Source of the DNA: Sphingomonas sp.
GTDB lineage: Bacteria; Pseudomonadota; Alphaproteobacteria; Sphingomonadales; Sphingomonadaceae
Direction of reading: 5' to 3'
Length of the DNA stretch: 45,790 nucleotides
Assembly (NCBI GenBank): GCA_017849555.1
Contig: JAFIGU010000026.1
Coordinates: forward strand, 1-45,790
Shown here: positions 25,194 to 32,406 of the stretch, piece after piece
Numbering within the stretch: the stretch's first letter is position 1
Layout of the letters: each line of letters starts with the position of its first letter
Made by a program: the position numbers and the translations under genes
Notes under the pieces: generated by a model
Database searches by the model: none
What the model was told of the DNA's origin: nothing
What the model saw: only the letters and a program-made list of their open reading frames with translations

Positions 25194-26618
25194 ATGACCG
25201 CCACCGATCCCCGCTCGTTCCTGTACCGCGACACGCTCGACCCCGCGGCCGCGGCGCGACTCACCGCCAATGCGCTCGCCGCCGCCGATGACGGCGAACT
25301 CTATCTGCAATATCGCAAGTCGGAGGCATTCGGCTTCGACGACGGGCGGCTCAAGACCGCGAGCTACGACACCCATTCGGGGTTCGGCCTGCGCGCCGTC
25401 TCGGGCGAGATGACCGCCTTCGCCCACGCCAACGAGCTTTCCGAAGCCGCGATTCGCCGCGCAGCGGAAACGATGGCGCTGATCGATCCGTCGAACGGCG
25501 CCAAGGCGCCCCCGCCCAAGGGCACCAATCATCATCTCTACACCGATGCCGATCCGCTCGATCTGGTGCCGTTCGCCGACAAGGTGAATCTGTGCCAGTC
25601 GATTGACGCCGCGGCGCGCGCGCGCGATCCGCGCGTCGCGCAGGTCTCGGTCGGGCTGTCGGGGACGTGGAGCGTGGTCGAGATCGTCCGCCCCGACGGC
25701 TTCGTCGCCACCGACGTGCGCCCGCTGGTGCGGCTCAACGTCCAGATCGTCGTCGAGCAGAACGGCCGGCGCGAGACCGGCACCTTCGGCATTGGCGGCC
25801 GCTACCTCTACGATTCGCTGTTCGATGAGGCGACGTGGAACCGCGCGATCGACGAGGCGCTGGCGCAGGCCCTGGTCAATCTCGAGTCGGTCGATGCGCC
25901 GGCGGGCGAATTCACCGTCTTGCTCGGGCCGGGCTGGCCGGGGGTGCTGCTCCACGAGGCGATCGGGCACGGGCTGGAGGGCGATTTCAACCGCAAGGGC
26001 ACCTCGGCCTTTTCGGGGCGGATCGGCGAGCAGGTGGCGGCGCGCGGCGTCACCGTGGTCGATGACGGCTCGCTGCAGGATCGGCGCGGCAGCCTGTCGA
26101 TCGACGACGAGGGCACGCCGACCGGCGAGACGGTGCTGATCGAGGACGGTTTCCTCAAGGGCTATATGCAGGATCGGCTCAACGCGCGGCTGATGGGGGT
26201 CGCGCCGACCGGCAACGGGCGGCGCGAGAGCTTCGCCCACGCGCCGATGCCGCGGATGACCAACACCTTCATGAAGGCGGGCAAGGACGATCCCGCCGAA
26301 TTGCTCTCGCGGGTCAAGAACGGCATCTTCGCCAAATCGTTCGGCGGCGGGCAGGTCGATATCGTCTCGGGCAAGTTCGTCTTCTCCTGCACCGAGGCGT
26401 ATCGCGTCGAGAACGGCCGGATCGGCGCGCCGATCAAGGGCGCGACATTGATCGGCGACGGCCCGACGGTGCTGACCAAGGTGCTCGGCGTCGGCAATGA
26501 TTTCGCGCTCGACGAGGGCGTCGGCATGTGCGGCAAGGCGGGGCAGAGCGTCCCCGCCGGGGTGGGCCAGCCGACCTTGCTGGTCGAGGGGCTGACGGTG
26601 GGCGGCACCGCCGCCTGA
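25194..26618 (+). CDS. tldD: Metalloprotease TldD
   Basis: This 474-residue protein is TldD, which with TldE/PmbA forms a zinc protease that trims peptides such as modified microcins and antitoxin CcdA. The HExxxH motif is HEAIGH (254-259), with GLEGDFNRKGTSAF after it, and the third zinc ligand is Cys446 in EGVGMCGKAGQS. The length is that of the family. No tldE/pmbA gene is in the window. A CTATCT box 7 bp before the ATG and TTGCCG 15 bp before that may be its promoter. A hairpin follows the stop. Confidence 0.95.
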   Translation: MTATDPRSFLYRDTLDPAAAARLTANALAAADDGELYLQYRKSEAFGFDDGRLKTASYDTHSGFGLRAVSGEMTAFAHANELSEAAIRRAAETMALIDPSNGAKAPPPKGTNHHLYTDADPLDLVPFADKVNLCQSIDAAARARDPRVAQVSVGLSGTWSVVEIVRPDGFVATDVRPLVRLNVQIVVEQNGRRETGTFGIGGRYLYDSLFDEATWNRAIDEALAQALVNLESVDAPAGEFTVLLGPGWPGVLLHEAIGHGLEGDFNRKGTSAFSGRIGEQVAARGVTVVDDGSLQDRRGSLSIDDEGTPTGETVLIEDGFLKGYMQDRLNARLMGVAPTGNGRRESFAHAPMPRMTNTFMKAGKDDPAELLSRVKNGIFAKSFGGGQVDIVSGKFVFSCTEAYRVENGRIGAPIKGATLIGDGPTVLTKVLGVGNDFALDEGVGMCGKAGQSVPAGVGQPTLLVEGLTVGGTAA

Positions 26619-26624
26619 AGGGCC

Positions 26625-26648
26625 GATCCGAACGCCGCGGTTCGGATC
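26625..26648 (+). terminator. Hairpin after tldD, possible terminator
   Basis: A perfect 9-bp stem, GATCCGAAC (26625-26633) and GTTCGGATC (26640-26648), with a 6-base loop, 7 bp after the stop codon. Only a short T-run (ATTT) follows, so it may be a weak or Rho-assisted terminator. Confidence 0.5.
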
Positions 26649-26726
26649 AGATTTGGGCGCTTATCCGCTGGCTTTCCGCCTCCTCCGCCGTCATCATCCG
26701 ATCGGGAGCAAAGAGGGGGGAGGCGG

Positions 26727-28490
26727 ATGCCTCATGCACGGAACGCGGCTGCGGTGATCGCTGCCGCGATATTGCTGCCGGTCGCCAGCGCGCGCGCGGA
26801 GGAGTGCAAGGTCGCCAAATACGGCACGCTCCCGGTCGAGATGGTCGGCCTGCGCCCGATGACGCAGGTCAAGATCAACGGGCAGGACACGCGCTTCATC
26901 CTCGATACCGGCGCTTTCTTCAGCACGATGTCGCGCGCCACCGCGGAGGCGCTGTCGCTCAAGACGAGTCCCGCGCCGCCGGGCTTCTATATGTCGGGGA
27001 TCGGCGGCCGCGTGTCGGTCGATATCGCGCGGGTCAAGGATTTCGGGATCCTCGGGACGACGCTCAACAATATCGAGTTCCTCGTCGGCGGCTCCGATAC
27101 GGGCAGCGGGCTGATCGGCGCCAATCTGCTCAATTTCGCCGATGCCGAGGTCGATCTCGCGCACGGCCAGTTTTCGCTGATGAAGGTCACCGGCTGCAGC
27201 AAGCGTGCTCTCGCCTATTGGGCGAAGGACGGGGATTACAACATCGCCGATCTGGTCCCCAACGAAAGCCGTGCCAACCGCCACATCTTCGTCAACGTCA
27301 TCGTCAACGGGCAGCGCGTGCGCGCGTTGCTCGATACCGGGGCGCCCGCCACGCTGATCAGCCGCCGCGCTGCGGAGCGCGCCGGGATCGATCTCAACGC
27401 GCCCGATGTGAAGGCGAGCTATACGGCCAGCGGCTTCGGGCAGAAATCCTATCGATCGTGGACCGCGCGGATCGCGTCTTATTCGATCGGCAGCGAAACC
27501 ATCCAGCGTGCGCGGATGCAGGTGATGGACGGCGAACTCGGTATCGGCACCGATTCGCCCGACATGCTGCTGGGAGTCGATTTCTTCCTCGCGCATCACC
27601 TGTTCATCGCCAAAAGCCAGAACAAGCTCTATTTCACCTATAATGGCGGGCGGGTCTTCTCCTTCCAGAAGGCGCCGGTGGCGAGCAGCCAGCCCGCCAC
27701 CGATCCCGCCAACCCGTCGACCGCACCGAAGACCGCCCCCGAGCTGGCGCTGCGTGGCCGCGCCTCCCTCTCGCGCGGCGAGACGGCCAGGGCGCTCGAC
27801 GATCTCGATGCCGCGATCCGGCTCGATCCGGACAAGCCCGATTATTACACCGCACGCGCCGAGGCGCGGCTGCACGATCACAAGCCCGATCTGGCGGCCG
27901 CCGATCTCGACAGCGCGCTCAAGCTCGCGCCGCAGGATCTTGCCGCGCTGCTGATGCGCGCCCAGCTCAGCCTGCACCGCAAGGACCGTGCCGCGGCCGC
28001 GCGCGACATTGCGGCGGCGCAACCGCTCGCCGCCGCCGGCTCGCACGAGGCACGGACGATCGCGAGCCTCTATATCGCGCTCGACCAGCCCGATCGCGCG
28101 CTCCCTTTGCTCGATGCCTGGATCCGCCTCCACGGCGAGGACAATAAGCTCGGCAGCGCGTTGAACGCGCGCTGCTGGGCGCGCGGGCTAGCCAATCAGG
28201 CGCTTGAAGGTGGGCTCGACGATTGCCGTAAGGCGATCCGCCGCGACGGCGCGAACCCCGCCTATCTCGACAGCCTCGGGCTGATCCAGTTCAGGCTTGG
28301 GCGTTATGCCGAAGCCGTCGAAACCTATGCCAAGGCGGCGGCGGAAATGCCGAAGAGCGCGGAGACGCGCTACGGACTGGGGCTCGCGCGCAAACGCAAC
28401 GGCGACGTTGCGGGCGGCGATGCCGATATCGCCGCGGCCAAGGCGATCGACCCCGAAATCGCCGCGCAATTCGCGAAATTCGGGCTATAG
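26727..28490 (+). CDS. Exported protein with two retropepsin-like domains and a TPR tail
   Basis: This 587-residue protein begins with a signal peptide (cleavage likely after ASARA, residue 24). Two retropepsin-like aspartyl protease domains follow, each with a catalytic LDTG: FILDTGAFFS (D60) and ALLDTGAPATL (D203). Each is followed later by a glycine-rich flap or second hydrophobic motif (GLIGANLL, MLLGVDFFL). After a proline- and threonine-rich linker (about 315-335), tetratricopeptide repeats fill residues 340-580. A two-domain layout could let one chain form an active dimer by itself, unlike viral and most bacterial retropepsins. The substrate is unknown, and it is unproven that it cleaves anything. 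GAGGGGGGAGG is a strong ribosome-binding site. Confidence 0.85.
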   Translation: MPHARNAAAVIAAAILLPVASARAEECKVAKYGTLPVEMVGLRPMTQVKINGQDTRFILDTGAFFSTMSRATAEALSLKTSPAPPGFYMSGIGGRVSVDIARVKDFGILGTTLNNIEFLVGGSDTGSGLIGANLLNFADAEVDLAHGQFSLMKVTGCSKRALAYWAKDGDYNIADLVPNESRANRHIFVNVIVNGQRVRALLDTGAPATLISRRAAERAGIDLNAPDVKASYTASGFGQKSYRSWTARIASYSIGSETIQRARMQVMDGELGIGTDSPDMLLGVDFFLAHHLFIAKSQNKLYFTYNGGRVFSFQKAPVASSQPATDPANPSTAPKTAPELALRGRASLSRGETARALDDLDAAIRLDPDKPDYYTARAEARLHDHKPDLAAADLDSALKLAPQDLAALLMRAQLSLHRKDRAAAARDIAAAQPLAAAGSHEARTIASLYIALDQPDRALPLLDAWIRLHGEDNKLGSALNARCWARGLANQALEGGLDDCRKAIRRDGANPAYLDSLGLIQFRLGRYAEAVETYAKAAAEMPKSAETRYGLGLARKRNGDVAGGDADIAAAKAIDPEIAAQFAKFGL

Positions 28491-28515
28491 CGGAGGGCAG
28501 GAGCACCCCTTCGCA

Positions 28516-29076
28516 ATGGCCGAATTCTTTTCCGCACTGACCGACGACCACCGCGCCTTCATCGCGCGGCAGCCGATGTTCTTCGTCGCCACCGCCGCCG
28601 CGGCGGGGCGGGTCAACCTGAGCCCCAAGGGGATGGACACCTTTCGCGTGCTCGATGCGCGCAAGGTCGGCTATCTCGACCTCGGCGGATCGGGCAACGA
28701 GACGCAGGCGCATCTCGCCGCCGACGGGCGGATCACGATCATGTTCTGCGCCTTCGACAATCCCGCGCTGATCCTGCGCATCTACGGCCGCGGCGAATTC
28801 GTCGTCGCGGGCGATGCGGATTATCCCGCGCTCGCGGCGCATTTCCCCCCGCTCCCGGGGCAGCGCCAGATCTTCGTGATCGCGGTGGACAGCATCCAGA
28901 CCTCGTGCGGCTGGGGCGTGCCGCGGATGACGCTCGACGCCGAACGCCAGACTTTGGTCAAATATCACGCGCAGCAGGATCCCGCCGCGCGGTTGGCCAA
29001 GATCGCGGGGCGCACCCACAGCATCGACGGGCTGCCGGTGCGCGTCCAGACCGAGATCCCGCCGGGGCGGTTATGA
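28516..29076 (+). CDS. Pyridoxamine 5'-phosphate oxidase-like flavin-binding protein
   Basis: This 186-residue protein has the PNPOx-type split barrel that binds FMN or F420: FIARQPMFFVATAAAAGRVN, LSPKGMDTFRVLD, YLDLGGSGNETQAHL, ITIMFCAFDNPALILRIYG. This group (pyridoxamine oxidase-related) is not PdxH, and the substrate is unknown. It starts 25 bp after the retropepsin gene and overlaps the DUF2007 gene (ATGA), so the three may form one unit. Confidence 0.85.
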   Translation: MAEFFSALTDDHRAFIARQPMFFVATAAAAGRVNLSPKGMDTFRVLDARKVGYLDLGGSGNETQAHLAADGRITIMFCAFDNPALILRIYGRGEFVVAGDADYPALAAHFPPLPGQRQIFVIAVDSIQTSCGWGVPRMTLDAERQTLVKYHAQQDPAARLAKIAGRTHSIDGLPVRVQTEIPPGRL

Positions 29077-29273
29077 GCCTGGTCGAGCTCGGGCGCTACG
29101 ATCGCAACCTCGCCAATATCCTGGTCGGCCGGCTGGAGAGCGAAGGCATTCCCGCGGTCGCGTTCGATTCGGGGTCGAGCATCGCCGACGGCAGCTGGCT
29201 GCTGATCCCGGTGCGCGTGATGGTCGACGCCGAGGATCTCGACGCGGCCCGCGCGATCGTCGGCACTGCCTGA
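29073..29273 (+). CDS. DUF2007 (putative signal-transducing protein domain)
   Basis: This 66-residue protein has the DUF2007 pattern: LVELGRYDRNLANILVGRLE, SEGIPAVAFDS, then VRVMVDAEDLDAARAIV. The fold resembles the PII ferredoxin-like fold; the function is not known. It overlaps the PNPOx-like gene by 4 bp. Confidence 0.82.
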   Translation: MSLVELGRYDRNLANILVGRLESEGIPAVAFDSGSSIADGSWLLIPVRVMVDAEDLDAARAIVGTA

Positions 29274-29343
29274 TTTTTAGGCAGCCCTTCGCAACTGCAC
29301 AAATTTTGCCCGCGCAATAGCGTAATGAGCGTTAGAATTATCT

Positions 29344-29426
29344 CGGTCGCCTTGAGCTTGTCGAAGGGCTTGTCCTTCTTCCTTGCGAAGAAAAGGGCAG
29401 GGCTTCGACAGGCTCAGCCCGAACGG
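29344..29426. repeat. Dispersed palindromic element, family A (copy 4)
   Basis: A copy with the arms CGGTCGCCTTGAGCTTGTCG and CTTCGACAGGCTCAGCCCGA; more diverged than copies 1-3 at its left end. It ends 18 bp before the sigma-54 promoter of glnK. Confidence 0.85.
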
Positions 29427-29444
29427 CATTAACCCCACAAGCAT

Positions 29445-29460
29445 TTGGCACGACCATTGC
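29445..29460 (+). promoter_or_regulatory. Sigma-54 (RpoN) promoter of glnK-amtB
   Basis: TTGGCACGACCATTGC matches the sigma-54 consensus TTGGCACG-N4-TTGC at every fixed position. The GG (29447-29448) and GC (29459-29460) doublets are separated by exactly 10 bases, as needed. The start of transcription would be near 29472, 24 bp before glnK. The gene for sigma-54 is at 36336-37811. Confidence 0.92.
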
Positions 29461-29495
29461 GAGACGCCCTCTCGGATCAACCGGAAGGGGGCACG

Positions 29496-29834
29496 ATGAA
29501 GCTCATCATAGCCATCATCAAGCCGTTCAAGCTCGACGAGGTGAGGGAAGCGCTCACCGTGCTCGGCGTGGCTGGCATGACGGTCACCGAGGTCAAGGGC
29601 TTCGGCCGACAGAAGGGCCAGACCGAAATCTATCGCGGTGCCGAATACAGCACCAACATGGTGCCCAAAATCAAGATCGAGGTGGTGTGCGCCAGCGCGC
29701 TCGCCGACCGCGTGGTCGAGGCGATCCAGGCCTCGGCCAACACCGGCGCGATCGGCGACGGCAAGATCTTCGTCCTCGATGTGGGGCAGGCCGTGCGCAT
29801 CCGCACCGGCGAAACCGACGATTCCGCGCTGTGA
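29496..29834 (+). CDS. glnK: Nitrogen regulatory protein PII (GlnK)
   Basis: This 112-residue protein is a PII signal protein, which binds ATP/ADP and 2-oxoglutarate and controls AmtB, GlnE and NtrB. Tyr51, the uridylylation site, lies in the T-loop YRGAEYSTNMVPK. Other marks are KPFKLDEVREAL and TGAIGDGKIFVLDV. It is the first gene after a sigma-54 promoter and 8 bp before amtB, the usual GlnK arrangement. GGAAGGGGG precedes the ATG. Confidence 0.96.
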   Translation: MKLIIAIIKPFKLDEVREALTVLGVAGMTVTEVKGFGRQKGQTEIYRGAEYSTNMVPKIKIEVVCASALADRVVEAIQASANTGAIGDGKIFVLDVGQAVRIRTGETDDSAL

Positions 29835-29842
29835 AGGGGGAT

Positions 29843-31294
29843 ATGATGAAGCGAACCACGATGATGGCCGGCCTCGGCCTGGTCGCGACGCTCGCGCTCG
29901 CCGCGGCGCCCGCCTGGGCGCAGCCGGCGGCGGCAGCGGCCTCGCCGATCCCGCCGGCGACGGTCAACAAGGGCGACACCGCCTGGATGCTCGTCTCGAC
30001 CTTGCTGGTGCTGATGATGTCGGTGCCGGGGCTCGCGCTGTTCTACGGCGGGCTGGTCCGCACCAAGAACATGCTGAGCGTGCTCACCCAGGTGCTGATG
30101 ATCGTGTGCATGGTCGCGGTGGCCTGGGTCACCTATGGCTATTCGGTCGCCTTCACCGGCGGAAACGCCTTTTTCGGCGGGCTTTCCAAGGCTTTCCTGA
30201 TGGGGGTCGATGCCAATAGCCAGGCCGCGACCTTCTCCAACGGGGTCTATATCCCGGAATATGTCTATATCTGCTTCCAGATGACCTTTGCGTGCATCAC
30301 CCCGGCGCTGTTCGTCGGGTCGGTGGCGGAGCGGGTGAAATTCTTCCCGCTGATGCTGTTCACGCTGCTGTGGGTCACCGTCGTCTATTTCCCGATCGCG
30401 CATATGGTGTGGTATTGGGGCGGCCCCGATGCGGTGGCCGCGGCCGCGCTCAAGGGCGCCGATGCGCTCGCCGCGCAGAATAGCGACGCGGGCTATCTCT
30501 TCCAGAAGGGCGCGCTCGATTTCGCGGGCGGCACCGTTGTCCATATCAACGCCGGGATCACCGGGCTGGTGCTGTGCGTCCTGCTCGGCAAGCGCATCGG
30601 CTTCCCGCGCGAGCCGATGCCGCCGCATTCGCTGACGATGACGATGATCGGCGCCTCCTTGCTGTGGGTCGGCTGGTTCGGGTTCAACGCCGGCTCCAAT
30701 CTCGAGGCCAATGGCGTCACCGCGGTCGCCTTCATCAACACCTTCGTCGCCACCGCTGCCGCCGGGCTCTCCTGGCTGCTCGTCGAGCAGGCGGTGCGCG
30801 GCAAGCCCTCGCTGCTCGGTGCCGCTTCCGGCGTCGTCGCCGGGCTGGTCGCGGTGACCCCGGCGTCGGGCTTCGCCGGCCCGATGGGGTCGGTGGTGCT
30901 CGGGCTGGTCGTCTCGCCGATCTGCTTCTTCTTCGTCTCCACGGTGAAGTCGAAGTTCGGTTATGACGACAGCCTCGACGTGTTCGGGGTCCATTGCATC
31001 GGCGGGATCACCGGCGCGCTCGCGACCGGTATCCTCGATGCGCCGGCGCTCGGCGGGCAGGGCATCGCCGATTATGCCGCCAAGCCGGGGACGATGGCCG
31101 CGGGCACCTACGACATGGTCGGCCAGTTGGTGACCCAGTTCGAAGGCGTGCTGCTGACGCTCGTCTGGTCGGGGGTCGGCGCGGTCGTGCTGTTCTTCGC
31201 GATCGACAAATTGTGGGGCATGCGCCCGAGCGCCGACGTCGAGCGCGAAGGCCTCGACATCGCCGAGCATGGCGAACGCGCCTACCATTACTGA
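29843..31294 (+). CDS. amtB: Ammonium transporter AmtB
   Basis: This 483-residue protein is an Amt/Rh ammonium channel. A signal peptide (ends PAWAQ) is followed by 11 membrane segments. The twin histidines are visible: GGTVVHINAGITGL and DVFGVHCIGGITGA. PGLALFYGGLVRTKNMLSV and FVGSVAERVKF also match. The cytoplasmic tail ends at AYHY. ATG 29843 and ATG 29846 are both possible; the latter gives a better gap to GAAGGGGG. Two hairpins after the stop end the glnK-amtB transcript. Confidence 0.96.
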   Translation: MMKRTTMMAGLGLVATLALAAAPAWAQPAAAAASPIPPATVNKGDTAWMLVSTLLVLMMSVPGLALFYGGLVRTKNMLSVLTQVLMIVCMVAVAWVTYGYSVAFTGGNAFFGGLSKAFLMGVDANSQAATFSNGVYIPEYVYICFQMTFACITPALFVGSVAERVKFFPLMLFTLLWVTVVYFPIAHMVWYWGGPDAVAAAALKGADALAAQNSDAGYLFQKGALDFAGGTVVHINAGITGLVLCVLLGKRIGFPREPMPPHSLTMTMIGASLLWVGWFGFNAGSNLEANGVTAVAFINTFVATAAAGLSWLLVEQAVRGKPSLLGAASGVVAGLVAVTPASGFAGPMGSVVLGLVVSPICFFFVSTVKSKFGYDDSLDVFGVHCIGGITGALATGILDAPALGGQGIADYAAKPGTMAAGTYDMVGQLVTQFEGVLLTLVWSGVGAVVLFFAIDKLWGMRPSADVEREGLDIAEHGERAYHY

Positions 31295-31301
31295 CGAAAT
31301 C

Positions 31302-31324
31302 GGGGCGGGCACGGTGCCCGCCCC
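31302..31324 (+). terminator. GC-rich hairpin after amtB
   Basis: GGGGCGGGCAC (31302-31312) and GTGCCCGCCCC (31314-31324) are perfect complements over 11 bases, starting 8 bp after the amtB stop. No U-tract follows; the true terminator is the next hairpin. Confidence 0.55.
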
Positions 31325-31354
31325 CACCCTGGTTCCTCCTGCGGGACAACCTTC

Positions 31355-31381
31355 CCCGGTGCGCAAGCGCCGGGTTTTTTT
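31355..31381 (+). terminator. Intrinsic terminator of glnK-amtB
   Basis: An 8-bp stem (31355-31362 with 31367-31374, one G-U pair) is closed by a GCAA tetraloop and followed by seven T. Its T-run overlaps the stop codon of the convergent cyclotransferase gene. Confidence 0.9.
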
Positions 31382-32168
31382 ATCCGGGCAGGCGGATCTC
31401 GAACAGCGTCGGCCAGCGCTTGCCGGTGATGAACAGCCGGCGGCCCTGCGCATCCCAGGCGATGCCGTTGGCGACCGCCTCGATATCGTTCGACAGCCCC
31501 ACTTCGGCGACGATCGCGCGCAGATCGACCACCGCGGTCACCCGCCCGCTCGCCGGATCGATCCGCACGAGATACGGCGTGCGCCAGACATTGGCGAGGA
31601 TCGCGCCATCGACCGCCTCCAGCTCGTTGAGCTGGTCGATCGGCTTGCCGTTGATCGTCACCGCGATGCGCCGGCGCACCACCATCGTCGCGGGATCGTG
31701 GACGGTCAGCGTCGCGCTGCCGTCCGAGCGGACCAGCGCGTCGCCCAGCGTCGTCAGCCCCCAGCCTTCGCCGCGATAACGCGCGGTGCCTATCCGCGCG
31801 AGCGTTGCGGCATTCCAGCGATAGGCGACGCCGCCGTGCCAGGTGAGGCTGATCAGCGCGTTCTTCCACACCGCCAGCCCCTCGCCGAACATCCCGGCGG
31901 GGATCGTGGCGCGCGCCAGCACGCGCCCGCTGGCGAGATCGACCCGCCGTACGTCCGACTGCCCTTCGAGCCCGACGCTCTCGTAGAGATGACCACGATG
32001 CCACAACAGCCCCTCGGTGAAGGCCTGGGGATCATGCGGATAACGCGCGACGACGACCGGGGTGAGCACCGCCGGCCGCGATTCGGCGGGGGCGGCCTGG
32101 GGCGGCGCAGCGGCCGCGCTCCCCGGCATCGGGGCGGCGGCGAGCAGCAATAGGGGGAAAAGACGCAT
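31380..32168 (-). CDS. Exported glutaminyl-peptide cyclotransferase (plant/bacterial type)
   Basis: This 262-residue protein starts with a signal peptide (MRLFPLLLLAAAPMPGSAAA) and is a five-bladed beta-propeller glutaminyl cyclase, which converts N-terminal Gln of peptides to pyroglutamate in the periplasm. Family marks: YPHDPQAFTEGLLW, LYESVGLEGQSDVRRVDL, LTWHGGVAYRW, YRGEGWGLTTLGDALV, LNELEAVDGAILANVWRTPY, and NGIAWDAQGRRLFITGKRWP. ATG 32168 is chosen over an in-frame codon 6 residues upstream because it gives a clean signal peptide. It is convergent with amtB. Confidence 0.9.
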   Translation of the reverse strand: MRLFPLLLLAAAPMPGSAAAAPPQAAPAESRPAVLTPVVVARYPHDPQAFTEGLLWHRGHLYESVGLEGQSDVRRVDLASGRVLARATIPAGMFGEGLAVWKNALISLTWHGGVAYRWNAATLARIGTARYRGEGWGLTTLGDALVRSDGSATLTVHDPATMVVRRRIAVTINGKPIDQLNELEAVDGAILANVWRTPYLVRIDPASGRVTAVVDLRAIVAEVGLSNDIEAVANGIAWDAQGRRLFITGKRWPTLFEIRLPG

Positions 32169-32217
32169 CGCCCGATTCGCTAGCACGATGCGGCGAACGC
32201 CGTGCGTAAAATATGAG

Positions 32218-32299
32218 GCGTTCGCCCTGAGCGTGTCGAACGGCTGCCCTTCCTCTGCGGAAGAAAATGCAGGGTTTCGACAAGCTCAGCCCGAACGGG
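32218..32299. repeat. Dispersed palindromic element, family A (copy 5)
   Basis: An 82-bp copy with arms CGTTCGCCCTGAGCGTGTCG and TTTCGACAAGCTCAGCCCGA, between the cyclotransferase and the cold-shock gene. Confidence 0.85.
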
Positions 32300-32352
32300 G
32301 AAAGGGCCCCCCGATTCAATCCACCACGAACGGCATCCGCCCCAAAACGACA

Positions 32353-32386
32353 GCGGCCCGCCCGACTCGCCAGTCGGACGGGCCGC
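32353..32386 (-). terminator. Terminator of the cold-shock gene
   Basis: A 15-bp stem with a single mismatch (32353-32367 with 32372-32386) and a CGCC loop, 21 bp after the csp stop. On the minus strand TTTT follows 6 bases later. It ends the cold-shock transcript. Confidence 0.75.
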
Positions 32387-32406
32387 CATCAATCGATCGG
32401 GTTCGA

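Noticed and set aside
26694..28133. 479-codon minus-strand frame
   Set aside because: Shadow of the retropepsin/TPR gene.
29266..29284. Terminator after the DUF2007 gene
   Set aside because: CTGCCT/AGGCAG forms only a 6-bp stem and its T-run lies in the loop, not after the stem.
29296..29309. NtrC site upstream of glnK
   Set aside because: TGCACAAATTTTGC is only an imperfect palindrome and matches the known NtrC site poorly, so it is not listed as a feature.
13095..32299. CRISPR-like array from ~80-bp repeats
   Set aside because: The copies are thousands of bases apart, without regular spacers and without cas genes.
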